The notes: generated from the sequence alone by a model not told the origin. 64,000 nucleotides of DNA from Streptomyces laurentii (GCA_002355495.1 AP017424.1:5273501-5337500); one strand, 5' to 3'; positions 33,986-43,368 are shown, numbered from the stretch's first letter. A program made the numbers and translations.

Positions 33986-34774
33986 CTATTCCAGCCGTAC
34001 GTACACCGCCGTCGCGTCGTCGTGCCGCTTGCCGCCCCGCGGGGTCGCCGTCTCCGCGTCGGCCGTCTCCAGGGCGCGGACGCGGTCGAGGAGGCGGCGG
34101 GTGCCCTCCTTCTCCAGGATGTCGAACAGGTCCGCCCAGTCGCCCGCCCCGAACCGCTCGACCCACCGGGTCGCCCCGTCCGACAGGCCCGCGAGGGCCC
34201 GCACCTCGGCCCGCGGGGTCGTGCCGGTGATCGCGCGGGCGGACACGGCCGGGTCGGCGGCGGCGGTGAAGAAGCCGCCCTCCTGGTTGCGCATCAGCCG
34301 GTCGGTGGCGGCGACCGAGCGCAGGATCTCGCGTGGGACGTGGTCGAGCCGGTCGTCGAGGACGGCCCGTACCGCGCCGTCGGGGGAGCGGAGGAGCAAG
34401 GCCGCGTCGGACAGGACGAGGTGGTCGACCGTCACCTCGTCCCAGCGCGCCAGGGCCACGGTTGACTGGGGCGTACGGGGGTGAGAAAGGTCACAGGTGT
34501 TTCGGTGGGCGTCGGCGGTGCGCCGGATTGCCAGGGAGAGGATCTCGGACAGCGTCAGATCTCTTCGTGAAGTGGACAGTTCGGTCAAAGCGCCGCCGAG
34601 TCGCGCCGTGAACCACGGCACGCCGTGCACACATCCGTCCTCGCCCGCCGGGGGTGTCACCCCGTCCAGGACCACCAGTGTGCCGCCCGCGCCCGAGGCT
34701 GGCAGGGACGTCGCCGTCCAGTCCTCGTTGGGGCGTTCGGGGCTGCCGGGGAGGGTCGCCGCTTCCGTCTGCAT
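33986..34774 (-). CDS. PP2C-like phosphatase-fold protein
   Basis: A 262-residue protein with degenerate PP2C landmarks: an early RPNEDW, GGTLVVLDGVTPP in place of the metal-binding DGxGG strand, LAGLSDGATRWVERF and the C-terminal KRHDDATAVYV, which keeps the D-D of motif 11. The metal-binding set looks incomplete, so it may be an inactive or specialised member. No membrane segment or sensor domain is present. It is divergent from the conservon operon. ATG 34774 gives MQTEAATLPGSPE. The target is unknown. Confidence 0.78.
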   Translation of the reverse strand: MQTEAATLPGSPERPNEDWTATSLPASGAGGTLVVLDGVTPPAGEDGCVHGVPWFTARLGGALTELSTSRRDLTLSEILSLAIRRTADAHRNTCDLSHPRTPQSTVALARWDEVTVDHLVLSDAALLLRSPDGAVRAVLDDRLDHVPREILRSVAATDRLMRNQEGGFFTAAADPAVSARAITGTTPRAEVRALAGLSDGATRWVERFGAGDWADLFDILEKEGTRRLLDRVRALETADAETATPRGGKRHDDATAVYVRLE

Positions 34775-35147
34775 GAACCCCAGTCTGCCCCCGCGTGCGC
34801 CTGTCCTGCATGGCTCCTTCACATCGCCTCCAAACGGCCGAATACGGTCTGTACCTGCGGTGGCGGATGCGGTGGGGGAGGGGAGGAGGGGCCCCGGGAA
34901 GCTGCGGGCGGGCATCCTGCCAAAGGCCGCGCGGAAGATCCAACCGGCAGGTAGGCGCACCGCCCCGGCGGCCGTGAGGGGGAGTTGTTTGCCAACTCCG
35001 GAGTGTTGTTCACTCGTTCGTGTGGCGGAGTGGCCGATGCGAGTCCCCTGACCAGAACCGCTGAAATGGTCGGAAGACACACCAGAGGTGGGGGGCTCAT
35101 ACATGTGACCGGTCGTCACCTCTGCTTCATGGGCGGACGAGTCAAGA
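34775..35147. promoter_or_regulatory. 373-bp intergenic region with nested inverted repeats upstream of the conservon
   Basis: No gene is seen here. Four dyads occur: GGAGTTG-N5-CAACTCC (34981-34999), GAGTG-N5-CACTC (35001-35015) with the palindrome ACTCCGGAGT spanning their junction, CAGAGGTG/CACCTCTG (35083-35124), and GTGAC-N5-GTCAC (35105-35119) inside the last loop. The first two look like operators; the last pair could fold as a hairpin in the cvnA leader 24 nt before the ATG. Confidence 0.6.
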
Positions 35148-38100
35148 ATGCGAGCACCGGTGCAGAAGAAGCGGCCTCGGAGCAACAACGGCGCGCGGAG
35201 CCAGACCCCCGGTGACCCGCAGGCCACCGGCCTGCCCACCCGGCCTCTGCCGACCGGACCCCAGCAGGCCGCCGGCACCGGCGCCCCGGTCCCGGTCGCG
35301 CCCACGGCCCCCGCGCCGGTGGCGGTCGCGCCCACGGCACCGGTCCCGGTCCCCGTGGCGGTCGCCCCCGCGGCTCCCACCCCGCCCACGGCCGTCACTC
35401 CGGCTCCGGCTCCGGCCCCCGCCGCGGCGCCCGCCCCCGCCGGCCGCGCCAAGCGGGTCCGCAGCCGCCTCGTCGCCGGTGTCGCCCTCGTCGGCCTCAC
35501 CGTCCTCGCCGCCGGTGCCCCCGCCGTCCTGGCCGCCTCCGCCGACCTCGACGAGTCCGTCGACCTGGTCGCCCTCGCCGAACTGGACCGCCAGGCCGTC
35601 ACCCTCGCCCACTCGCTCTCCGACGAGCGCGACGAGGTCGTCGCGTACATCGCCGCCGGCCGTGACGAGCAGACCGGCACCGGCAAGCGCAAGCGCAAGG
35701 TCACCGAGGCCAAGTCCGCCCGCGTCGACCGCCAGATCGACGAGATCCGCGCCGCCGCCCCGAACGACCTGCGCCACGACCTGGCCGGCCTGCCCTCCAT
35801 CCGGCGCACCGCGCTCACCGGCAAGGGCACCGCCCTGGACGCCCACCGGGCGTACAGCGACATCATCACCAAGCTCCAGGACCTCGCCGACCGGCTCGCC
35901 GAGCGCACCCCGCCCCGCGCCGCCGAGGCCGTCCGCGCCCCCGCGGCCCTGAGCCACGCCACCGAGCAGGCGTCCGCCGAGCGCGGCCTGCTGCTCGCCG
36001 CGCTCTCCGTGCCCCGGCCCGACTCCACCGGCAGCACCCACTACGACCCGGTCACCGGCACCTACGTCACCGACACGGTCCAGGGCTCGGAGGACGCCGA
36101 GCGCACCCGGAACGCGCTCACCGCCGCCGCCCAGCAGGCCCGGGTCCGCGAACTCGCCTCCCTCGCCGACTTCGACCAGGCCGCCACCGCCGCCGCCCGC
36201 GGCTCCCTCGCCGCCGGGGTCACCGGGCCCGAGGTCAAGCAGGCCGAGCGCTACCTGGGCAAGCTCACCGACCGGCCCGAGCTGTCGGCGGCCGAGCTGA
36301 ACACCGACCCGGCCGCCCTGGAGGCCGCGCTCTCCGCCCGGATCGAGCAGATGCGCGGCGTCGAGTCCGCGCTCGCCACCCAGCGCGTCGAGCGGCTCAC
36401 CGGGCTCCGCGACGACGACGTCACCGCGCTGGAGACGCGCATCGCGCTGCTCGGCGGCTGTCTGCTCGTCGCGGTCGGCATCTCCACCTTCGTCGCCCGC
36501 AGCCTCACCCGGCCGCTCGCCGTGGTGCGCCGCGGCGCCGCCCGGCTGGCCGACGCGGCCGAGCCGCACCGCGAGGAGCCGATCCGGTTCACCGGACGGA
36601 ACGACGAGTTCGGCCAGGTCGTACGGTCGCTCAACACGCTGCAGGGCACGTACGCCGCCCTCGTGGCCCGGGTCGAGCGGCTCGACGTCGACCAGGCCGA
36701 GCAGGCGGGCCAGGCCGGCGCCCTGGACTCCGTCGTCGCCGAGCTGACCGCCCAGCGCGCCGAGCTGCAGAGCCGGACGGCCGTGCTCGTCGCCGAGCTG
36801 GAGCGCCTGCGCGGCACCGTCCAGCACACCTTCGTCAACCTCTCGCTGCGCAGCCTCGGCCTGGTCGAGCGCCAGCTGGGCGTCATCGAGAAGCTGGAGG
36901 AGCGCGAGCAGGACCCCGACCGCCTCGGCACCCTCTTCAAGCTCGACCACATGGCCACGGTCATGCGCCGGCACAGCGAGAACCTGCTGGTCCTCGCCGG
37001 CCACGAGCACCACCACGGCCACCCCGGCCCGGTCCCGCTCGTCGACGTGCTGCGCGCCGCCGTCAGCGAGATCGAGCGGTACGAGCGGGTCGACATCCAG
37101 TCGCTGCCGCCGCACACCCAGATCGCGGGCTTCGTCGCCGACGACCTGAGCCACCTGGTCGCCGAACTCCTGGAGAACGCGACCTCCTTCTCGCCGCCCG
37201 AGACCCACGTCCAGCTGTCCGGCTGGCTGCTGGAGTCCGGCGAGGTCATGCTCTCCGTCCAGGACAACGGCATCGGCATCGCCGCCGACCGCCGGGACGA
37301 GCTGAACGCGCGCCTCGGGGACCCCGAGGTCGCCGGCGCGGACGAGGAGGGCGAGGGCCTCGGCATCCGGGTCGCCGCGCTGCTCGCCGCACGGCACGGG
37401 GTACGGGTCGAGCTGCGCGAGCAGAAGCAGGGCGGCACCGCGGCCGTGGTGGTCCTGCCGCTCCCGCTGCTGGCCGCCGCCGAGCCGGACGCCGTCCCGT
37501 CCACCGTCGCGGTCGGCAGCCCCGCCGCCCGGCCCGCGCCGCTCACCCTGCCGGGGACGGTCGCCGAGGCCAACTCCCACACGCTTCCCTCGCGGCACCG
37601 CGACCCGCTCATCGAGGCGGCGGAGCGCGCGATCGAGGAGTCGGGCTCCCACCCGGTCGTCAGGCCGGGGCAGGGGACCGAGCCGGAGGCCGGGACGGTA
37701 CCGGGGACGGCGCCGGCGCGGACGTACGACGCCGATGCCGAGAGGGACGTCGACATCGACATCGACATCGACATCGACGTCGACGTGGACATGGGCGTCG
37801 ACGCGGCGGCTGACATCGACCTGGAGACCCTTCCGGACATCGAGACCGGGCTCGGCGCCGACGCCCGTCAGGACGTCCGTCACGACGGGCGGCGGGACGG
37901 CGAGACCACGTCCCCGGTAACGCCGTCGTACGGCGCCGAGTCCGACGCCGTCGCCGGCCACGACGTCCACCCCGACGAGACCCCCGCCCGCCCCGGCCTG
38001 CCCGTACGCGGCGCGAGGGCGGCGGCGACAGAAGTGCCCGACACGGTGGACCCAGAGCCCACCCCCACGCCCGGTGAGTCCGTGTCGGAGACCACGCTCC

Positions 38101-38588
38101 AGGTACGGCTGCCCGTGCCGCCGCCCGCGGAGGAGGCCGCTCACGAGCGGGCTCCCGAGCGGGCCCGTGAAGGGGCCGTCGAGCAGGCCCACGACCAGGT
38201 CCGTGAGCCGGCCCCCGCGCCGGCCCGCGCACCCGGGTCCGCTCGCGTGCCCGCGCCCGAGTCCGTTCCCGAGCCCGCCGACGAAGCCGGGCTCGCGCCG
38301 GCCTCCGAGGACGCCGTCCCCGGCCCCCGGGAGGGCGCCTGGGACCGGGTGACCGAGAAGGGACTGCCCAAGCGCACCCCGCGGATCGTGCGGCAGCCCG
38401 GCCCGGCGGCCGGCAACCCGCGGATACGGCGCGGCGGCGTGGACGCGGAGGCGCTGCGCCGCAGGCTCGGAGGGTTCCAGCTGGGCGCCGCGAACGGCCG
38501 CCGTGACGTGGCCGCCGAGATCCGGGCCGGAGACACAGCACGTACCGAGGAGACCACGGGGGACACCGTCGAGGAGGCACGCAGTTGA
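35148..38588 (+). CDS. cvnA: Conservon sensor kinase-like protein CvnA with NIT-type sensor domain
   Basis: A 1146-residue protein. A basic Pro-rich start and a first membrane helix (LVAGVALVGLTVLAAGAPAV, about 108-127) precede an extracellular helical nitrate/nitrite-sensing-type domain (to about 430). A second helix and HAMP (LLVAVGISTFVARSLTRPL) follow. The histidine-kinase ATPase has N-box NATSFSPPE and G-boxes DNGIGIA and GEGLGIRVA. The C-terminal 350 residues are disordered and include a Val/Ile-Asp run encoded at 37746-37793. CvnA proteins are orphan kinases that form a membrane complex with CvnB-D, acting like a eukaryotic G-protein-coupled receptor. Confidence 0.93.
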   Translation: MRAPVQKKRPRSNNGARSQTPGDPQATGLPTRPLPTGPQQAAGTGAPVPVAPTAPAPVAVAPTAPVPVPVAVAPAAPTPPTAVTPAPAPAPAAAPAPAGRAKRVRSRLVAGVALVGLTVLAAGAPAVLAASADLDESVDLVALAELDRQAVTLAHSLSDERDEVVAYIAAGRDEQTGTGKRKRKVTEAKSARVDRQIDEIRAAAPNDLRHDLAGLPSIRRTALTGKGTALDAHRAYSDIITKLQDLADRLAERTPPRAAEAVRAPAALSHATEQASAERGLLLAALSVPRPDSTGSTHYDPVTGTYVTDTVQGSEDAERTRNALTAAAQQARVRELASLADFDQAATAAARGSLAAGVTGPEVKQAERYLGKLTDRPELSAAELNTDPAALEAALSARIEQMRGVESALATQRVERLTGLRDDDVTALETRIALLGGCLLVAVGISTFVARSLTRPLAVVRRGAARLADAAEPHREEPIRFTGRNDEFGQVVRSLNTLQGTYAALVARVERLDVDQAEQAGQAGALDSVVAELTAQRAELQSRTAVLVAELERLRGTVQHTFVNLSLRSLGLVERQLGVIEKLEEREQDPDRLGTLFKLDHMATVMRRHSENLLVLAGHEHHHGHPGPVPLVDVLRAAVSEIERYERVDIQSLPPHTQIAGFVADDLSHLVAELLENATSFSPPETHVQLSGWLLESGEVMLSVQDNGIGIAADRRDELNARLGDPEVAGADEEGEGLGIRVAALLAARHGVRVELREQKQGGTAAVVVLPLPLLAAAEPDAVPSTVAVGSPAARPAPLTLPGTVAEANSHTLPSRHRDPLIEAAERAIEESGSHPVVRPGQGTEPEAGTVPGTAPARTYDADAERDVDIDIDIDIDVDVDMGVDAAADIDLETLPDIETGLGADARQDVRHDGRRDGETTSPVTPSYGAESDAVAGHDVHPDETPARPGLPVRGARAAATEVPDTVDPEPTPTPGESVSETTLQVRLPVPPPAEEAAHERAPERAREGAVEQAHDQVREPAPAPARAPGSARVPAPESVPEPADEAGLAPASEDAVPGPREGAWDRVTEKGLPKRTPRIVRQPGPAAGNPRIRRGGVDAEALRRRLGGFQLGAANGRRDVAAEIRAGDTARTEETTGDTVEEARS
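37746..37793 (+). repeat. Hexanucleotide GAC-ATC/GTC repeat in cvnA
   Basis: Eight 6-bp units (four exact GACATC flanked by GACGTC, GACGTG and GACATG variants) encode alternating Asp with Ile, Val or Met. Confidence 0.9.
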
Positions 38589-39085
38589 CTGCGACCGGAA
38601 CATTCGGACTGAGCAGTGAGGCCCGCAACCTGCAATGGCTGCTGGGCAACCTGGTCGAGGAGGTGCCGGGGGTCCACTCCGTCGCCGTCGTCTCCTCCGA
38701 CGGGCTCCTCCTGCTCTCGTCGGACCCGGACATCCAGAACAGCGCCACGGTGGCGGCCGCCGCGCCCGCGGCCCGCCGGCCCGGCGGCCCGCGCGGCTCC
38801 ACCGCCGACCTCGCCACCATCGTCTCGGGCATCGGCAGCCTCACCATCGGCGCCGCCCGGCTCATGGACGGCGGCGGGGTCAAGCAGACGATGGTCGCGA
38901 TGGACGAGGGCAGCGTCTTCGTCATGTCGATCAGCGACGGTTCGCTGCTCGGCGTGCACGCCGAGCCCGACTGCGACATGAGCGTCGTCGCGTACCACAT
39001 GGCGCTGTTCGTCGGCCGGGCCGGACACGTCCTGACGCCCGAACTCCGCAGCGAACTGGCCAAGTCCATGGAAGGCGTCCAGTGA
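38585..39085 (+). CDS. cvnB: Conservon roadblock/LC7 protein CvnB
   Basis: A 166-residue roadblock/LC7-fold protein (LQWLLGNLVEEVPGVHSVAV, VSSDGLLLLSS, LATIVSGIGSLTIGAARLMD). The start is a TTG overlapping the cvnA stop (TTGA), supported by GAGGAGG 8 nt upstream, an unusual but well-founded choice. Roadblock proteins act as regulators of small GTPases such as CvnD, as MglB does for MglA. An extra Ala/Arg/Pro insertion sits near residue 60. Confidence 0.95.
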   Translation: MTATGTFGLSSEARNLQWLLGNLVEEVPGVHSVAVVSSDGLLLLSSDPDIQNSATVAAAAPAARRPGGPRGSTADLATIVSGIGSLTIGAARLMDGGGVKQTMVAMDEGSVFVMSISDGSLLGVHAEPDCDMSVVAYHMALFVGRAGHVLTPELRSELAKSMEGVQ

Positions 39086-39495
39086 CGTCCGCCGTGTCCG
39101 CGGGGCGGCTGCCGAAACGCGGGGAGGGGCGCCGCCCCTCCCGGGTCCGCCCCTACTCGCTCACCGGCGGCCGTACCCGCTTCGGCCACGTACTCCTCGT
39201 CGAGACGTTCGTGGCCGCGCTCGAGGCCGCGCCCGAGCGCAAGGTCCTCACGGACGGCGGGGCCGCCGCGCGCGGCCTGATGCCGGAGATGCGGGCCATC
39301 GTCGAGCTCTGCCGCCGGATGCGCACCGTCGCGGAGATCTCGGCGCTGCTGAAGATGCCGTTGGGTGTCGTCCGGGTGCTGCTCAGCGACCTGGCCGACC
39401 AGGGAAAAATACGTGTGTACGGGACCGGTCACGGCACCGACCGGCCCGACCGCGCGCTCCTCGAAAGGGTGCTGAGTGGACTCCGCCGTCTCTGA
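39082..39495 (+). CDS. cvnC: Conservon DUF742 protein CvnC
   Basis: A 137-residue DUF742 protein with the diagnostic VRPYSLTGGRT near residue 23. A winged-helix-like C-terminal half follows (VELCRRMRTVAEISALLKMP, LLSDLADQGKIRVYG). It starts at a GTG overlapping the cvnB stop (GTGA). Its N-terminus is basic. The HTH-like fold may mediate protein contacts within the Cvn complex rather than DNA binding. Confidence 0.95.
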   Translation: MTSAVSAGRLPKRGEGRRPSRVRPYSLTGGRTRFGHVLLVETFVAALEAAPERKVLTDGGAAARGLMPEMRAIVELCRRMRTVAEISALLKMPLGVVRVLLSDLADQGKIRVYGTGHGTDRPDRALLERVLSGLRRL

Positions 39496-40237
39496 GGCCG
39501 CCGCCGTGGCCGAACCGTCCGTCACCGCCGAGACCACGGCCGCGCCCGCGGCACCGGCTCGTACGGCCGCGGGCATCCCCGCCCAGCCCACCGCCGCCGG
39601 GCTCATATCCGGCTCCGGTACGGGCACCAGTCCCGGCTCCGGACCCGACCCGGAGGACGGCGCGCGGGACTGGCAGCTGGACCACAGCCGGGCCCCCGTC
39701 GCGACCAAGGTCGTCGTCGCGGGCGGCTTCGGCGTCGGCAAGACCACCTTCGTCCGCGCCATCTCGGAGATCACCCCGCTCCAGACCGAGGCGCTGATGA
39801 CGCAGGCGAGCGAGGAGACCGACGACCTCACCGCCACGCCCGACAAGCTGACCACCACCGTGGCCATGGACTTCGGCCGGATCACGCTCGACGACGACCT
39901 GGTCCTGTACGTCTTCGGCACGCCGGGCCAGCAGCGTTTCTGGTTCATGTGGGACGACCTGATCCGCGGCGCGATCGGGGCCATCGTGCTCGCCGACACC
40001 CGCCGGCTGACGGACTGCTTCCCGGCGCTCGACTACTTCGAGAGCTGCGGCCTGCCCTACCTCGTCGCCGTCAACCACTTCGAGGGCACCGAGCGTTACG
40101 CGGTGAGCGACGTCCGCGAGGCGCTGACCGTGCCCGAGCGCGTCCCCGTCGTGATCATGGACGCGCGCAAGCGGTACAGCGTCGTGGAGACACTCCTCGC
40201 GATGGTCGAGCACTCCCTCCAGGCCGCCCCCGAATAG
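39476..40237 (+). CDS. cvnD: Conservon GTPase CvnD
   Basis: A 253-residue P-loop GTPase. P-loop GGFGVGKTTF lies at about residue 82, switch II-type FGTPGQQRFWFMW follows, and VAVNHFEGTER stands where NKxD is expected, so the guanine-specificity motif is altered as in other conservon ATP/GTP-binding proteins. The first 65 residues are a low-complexity Ala/Thr/Pro tail. The GTG at 39476 overlaps cvnC by 20 nt and is preceded by AAAGGG. It is the signalling switch of the Cvn complex. Confidence 0.94.
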   Translation: MDSAVSEAAAVAEPSVTAETTAAPAAPARTAAGIPAQPTAAGLISGSGTGTSPGSGPDPEDGARDWQLDHSRAPVATKVVVAGGFGVGKTTFVRAISEITPLQTEALMTQASEETDDLTATPDKLTTTVAMDFGRITLDDDLVLYVFGTPGQQRFWFMWDDLIRGAIGAIVLADTRRLTDCFPALDYFESCGLPYLVAVNHFEGTERYAVSDVREALTVPERVPVVIMDARKRYSVVETLLAMVEHSLQAAPE

Positions 40238-40358
40238 CCGGGGCCCCGAGTAACCCGGGGCACCCCCGAACGACCGGGGCCCGGCGGGCTCCCCCACGCT
40301 CCGGCCCGCCTCGCCCCGTCCTGCCGCCCCGCCCCGATCCCCTCAAGGTCGTTGCCTC

Positions 40359-41594
40359 ATGCGGAAGATACTCATCGTCGGAGCCGGCCAGTCCGGCCTT
40401 CAGCTCGCCCTCGGTCTGCAGTCGAAGGGCTACGACGTCACCCTGATGTCCAACCGGACGGCGGACGAGATCCGGTCCGGCCGGGTCATGTCCACCCAGT
40501 GCATGTTCGACACCGCGCTCCAGCACGAGCGCGACCTGGGCCTGAACTTCTGGGAGCCGCAGGCGCCGCGCATCGAGGGCCTCGGCGTGTCCGTCGCCGC
40601 GCCCGACTCCTCGCGCGCCATCGACTGGGTGGGGAAGCTGAGGGGCTTCGCGCAGTCCGTCGACCAGCGGGTGAAGATGGCCGGCTGGATGGACGCGTTC
40701 GCGCGGCGCGGCGGCCAGCTGGTCATCCACGGCGCGGCGGTCGGCGACCTCGACTACTTCGCGCGCGGCTACGACCTCGTGCTCATCGCGGCCGGCAAGG
40801 GCGAGCTGGTGTCCATGTTCGGCCGGGACGCGTCCCGTTCGCCGTACAGCGAGCCGCAGCGCGCCCTGGCCGTGGCGTACGTGCACGGGCTGGGCCCGCG
40901 GCCGGAGCACCCGGAGTTCGACGCGGTGCGCTGCAACGTGGTGCCCGGCGTCGGCGAGCTGTTCGTGATGCCGACCCTCACCACCTCCGGCCGCGCCGAC
41001 ATCCTCTTCTGGGAGGGCGTGCCCGGCGGCCCGGTCGACGCCTTCCGCGGCATCAAGGACCCGGCCGAGCACCTGGCGCTCACCCTGCGGCTGATGGAGC
41101 GGTTCACGCCGTGGGAGCACGCCCGCGCGACCAAGGCCGAACTGACCGACGCCGGCGGCACCCTGGCCGGCCGCTACGCCCCGACCGTACGCCAGCCCAT
41201 CGGCCGGCTGCCCGGCGGCGGCCTGGTCCTGGGCGTCGCGGACGTCGTCGTCGCCAACGACCCGGTCACCGGCCAGGGTTCGAACGCGGCCTCGAAGTGC
41301 GCCGCCGCGTACCTCGCCTCGATCGTCGAGCACGGCGACCGCCCGTTCGACGAGGCGTGGATGCGGGCCACGTTCGACCGCTACTGGGCGACGGCGCGGC
41401 ACATCACCAAGTGGACCAACGCGATGCTCGGCCCCCTGCCCGAGCACGTCGTCGACCTGCTCGGCGCGGGCGGGCAGCTCCAGCCGATCGCGGACCGTTT
41501 CGCGAACGGCTTCGACGACCCGGCCGACTTCGAGAACTTCTTCTTCGAGCCGGAGAAGGCCGCCGCCTACCTGGCCTCGCTGACCGGGGCCTGA
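40359..41594 (+). CDS. Styrene/indole monooxygenase-like flavoprotein (StyA type)
   Basis: A 411-residue FAD protein with GAGQSGLQLALGL at the N-terminus and the StyA-type MSTQCMFDTALQHERDLGLN. A later FAD-contacting motif LVLGVADVVVANDPVTGQGSN is followed by a helical C-terminus. Family members are two-component epoxidases that take FADH2 from a separate reductase (StyB). No reductase gene is seen in the window, so one must act from elsewhere. It lies 121 bp after cvnD on the same strand and may be part of the conservon transcript, as accessory enzymes often are. Confidence 0.92.
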   Translation: MRKILIVGAGQSGLQLALGLQSKGYDVTLMSNRTADEIRSGRVMSTQCMFDTALQHERDLGLNFWEPQAPRIEGLGVSVAAPDSSRAIDWVGKLRGFAQSVDQRVKMAGWMDAFARRGGQLVIHGAAVGDLDYFARGYDLVLIAAGKGELVSMFGRDASRSPYSEPQRALAVAYVHGLGPRPEHPEFDAVRCNVVPGVGELFVMPTLTTSGRADILFWEGVPGGPVDAFRGIKDPAEHLALTLRLMERFTPWEHARATKAELTDAGGTLAGRYAPTVRQPIGRLPGGGLVLGVADVVVANDPVTGQGSNAASKCAAAYLASIVEHGDRPFDEAWMRATFDRYWATARHITKWTNAMLGPLPEHVVDLLGAGGQLQPIADRFANGFDDPADFENFFFEPEKAAAYLASLTGA

Positions 41595-41602
41595 GCCGGT
41601 CC

Positions 41603-41669
41603 TCCGATCGATCGGACGCCGGGTCAGGGAGCCGGGTCAGGGAGCTCGGTCAGGGAGCCGGGTCAGAGC
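41603..41669. repeat. Palindrome plus 13-bp direct repeats between convergent genes
   Basis: TCCGATCGATCGGA (41603-41616) is a perfect 14-bp palindrome. It is followed by CGGGTCAGGGAGC at 41620 and 41633, a variant at 41646, and a partial copy running into the 3' end of the NlpC/P60 gene. Convergent transcripts meet here, so part of it may act in termination. Confidence 0.75.
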
Positions 41670-42979
41670 TCCGTACCGCCGAAGCCCGCGTCCCCGCCGT
41701 CCGAGGCTCCCTCCGGGAGCTCGGGCGGCGCGAACGTCTCCAGGGGCGTCCCGCCGGGGTCGGGCCGGACCGCGCCGAGCAACGGGTTGGCGGCGATCGG
41801 GGAGACCTTGATCCGGGTGCCGGGGCGCGGAGCCTGGACCACCAGGCCGTGGCCCAGGTACAGGGCGATGTGGGTGGCCTTCGGGAAGTAGACGACCAGG
41901 TCGCCGGGACGGAGCCGGTCCAGCGGCACACGCGGGAGCTCCGCCCACTGCTCCTGGCTGGTGCGCGGCAGCGCGCGGCCGGCCGCCGCCCACGACTGCT
42001 GGGTGAGGCCGGAGCAGTCGTACGTGTCGGGGCCCTCCGCGCCCCACTCGTACGGCTTGCCGATCTGCCGTACGGCGTAACGCAGCGCGCGGGCGCCCTG
42101 CGACGACGGCGTACGGGAGCCGTCGAGCGCGCCGGACGCCATGAGACGGCTCTGGGCGCCGGCGGTCTGCGCGGTGTCGAGGGCGGTGAGCCGGCCGAGC
42201 TGGTCGGCGGTCAGCGAGGAGAGCAGCTTCTCCACCTCGTGGAGCTTCGCCTCGACGGCCTCCTTCTGCTTCTTCCGGTCGGCGAGCAGGACGCGCCCGC
42301 GCGCGAGGGCGGTGCGCGCGGCCACCGCCAGACCGTCCGCCGACTTCTCGGCGGCCTGGAGGCGGTGCACGACGGTGGACCGCGCCCGTGCCGAACGGCC
42401 GGCCTGATGGGTCTCGTCCAGGGCGGTCTGCGGGTGACGGGCGAGCAGCAGGGTGAGGTACGGGGAGAGGTCGGAACGGCCCTGGTACTGGAGCCGGGCC
42501 AGCCGGCCGGCCTCGTTCCGGCCCTGCTCCAGGGAGCGGCGGGCGGCGGTCAGCAGGGCGTCGGTCCGGCGCGTCTCGGCGGTCTGCTTCTTGAGGGCCT
42601 CGTCGGCGGCGTTGTAGGCCTCGGTGGCCTGCTCGGCCTCCTGGTAGAGGGCGCGCAGCCGGGTGAGCAGTCCGGTGACGGAGCCGGTGGCCGCTTCGGC
42701 GGCCGGGTCGGCGGTTGGATCGCCGAGGGTGCCGAGGGTGCCGAGGGTGCCGAGTGGGTCGGCGGGGCCGGCCGGTGCGTCCGCGGTGTCCGTCGCCGCG
42801 CTCGCCGCGTCCGCCGTGTCCGGTCCGGTCGGGGCCTCGTCGGCGGCGGGCTCACCCGGGACCGGTGCGCGGGGGGCCGCGGAGGCGGTCCCGGCCGCGG
42901 TCCAGGTCCCGGTTCCCGCCAGGGTCGTCGTCAGGGCGAGCACACCCGTACAGATCGTGCGCAGCAGTCGTCCCGGCAC
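41663..42979 (-). CDS. Secreted NlpC/P60 (C40) peptidoglycan endopeptidase
   Basis: A 438-residue precursor with an N-terminal signal peptide (to about 35, ending ASA) and a disordered acidic linker containing LGTLGTLGTLG (9-bp repeat at 42725-42751). A long coiled-coil (about 95-285) precedes the NlpC/P60 domain with the Cys nucleophile in DTYDCSGLTQQSW, His in KATHIALYLGH and a third polar residue downstream. It resembles RipA/CwlO-type D,L-endopeptidases that open peptide cross-links during growth and sporulation; the coiled-coil usually mediates FtsEX-type control. GGAGG stands 7 nt before the GTG. Confidence 0.95.
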   Translation of the reverse strand: MPGRLLRTICTGVLALTTTLAGTGTWTAAGTASAAPRAPVPGEPAADEAPTGPDTADAASAATDTADAPAGPADPLGTLGTLGTLGDPTADPAAEAATGSVTGLLTRLRALYQEAEQATEAYNAADEALKKQTAETRRTDALLTAARRSLEQGRNEAGRLARLQYQGRSDLSPYLTLLLARHPQTALDETHQAGRSARARSTVVHRLQAAEKSADGLAVAARTALARGRVLLADRKKQKEAVEAKLHEVEKLLSSLTADQLGRLTALDTAQTAGAQSRLMASGALDGSRTPSSQGARALRYAVRQIGKPYEWGAEGPDTYDCSGLTQQSWAAAGRALPRTSQEQWAELPRVPLDRLRPGDLVVYFPKATHIALYLGHGLVVQAPRPGTRIKVSPIAANPLLGAVRPDPGGTPLETFAPPELPEGASDGGDAGFGGTEL

Positions 42980-43056
42980 GTCATCACCTCCACGGCGACG
43001 ATGATGACGGGGCGGATGGTGTGATTAGCGCACGAACAAGCGGGTGTTCCGCGCGC

Positions 43057-43368
43057 TCACTCGGACGGCGCAGCCGCGCCGTTCTCGCTCTTCGGGCGCG
43101 CCGCGGCCGGCTTCTGCCAGGGCCAGCGGATCTCCCGCCGCTCACGGCCGTCCGGCGCGTACACGTACACCCAGCCGCGCTGCAGCCCCAGCCGCTTGGT
43201 GTAGCCGGCCGGGTCGCGGCGGTACGTGTGGACGGTGGCCGGGCGCCCGTCGTGGGCCGGCACCGGCACCTCGTACCACTTCGGCGGGTGTCCGGTCGGG
43301 CCGGTCAGGATCGGCAGCACCCGGCCGTCGAGGGGGCCGCCGCGGAAGGGGGTGTTCTCGCTTCTCAC
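43057..43368 (-). CDS. Conserved hypothetical protein
   Basis: A 103-residue basic protein, MRSENTPFRGGPLDGRVLPI..., with a WYEVPVP...TVHTYRRDPAGY core of beta-strand character and an Ala/Pro/Lys tail. The GGPLDGR...YxRxxxGY pattern resembles small actinobacterial proteins of unknown role. It starts at a GTG (43368) and stands alone between NlpC/P60 and the TetR gene. Confidence 0.7.
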   Translation of the reverse strand: MRSENTPFRGGPLDGRVLPILTGPTGHPPKWYEVPVPAHDGRPATVHTYRRDPAGYTKRLGLQRGWVYVYAPDGRERREIRWPWQKPAAARPKSENGAAAPSE

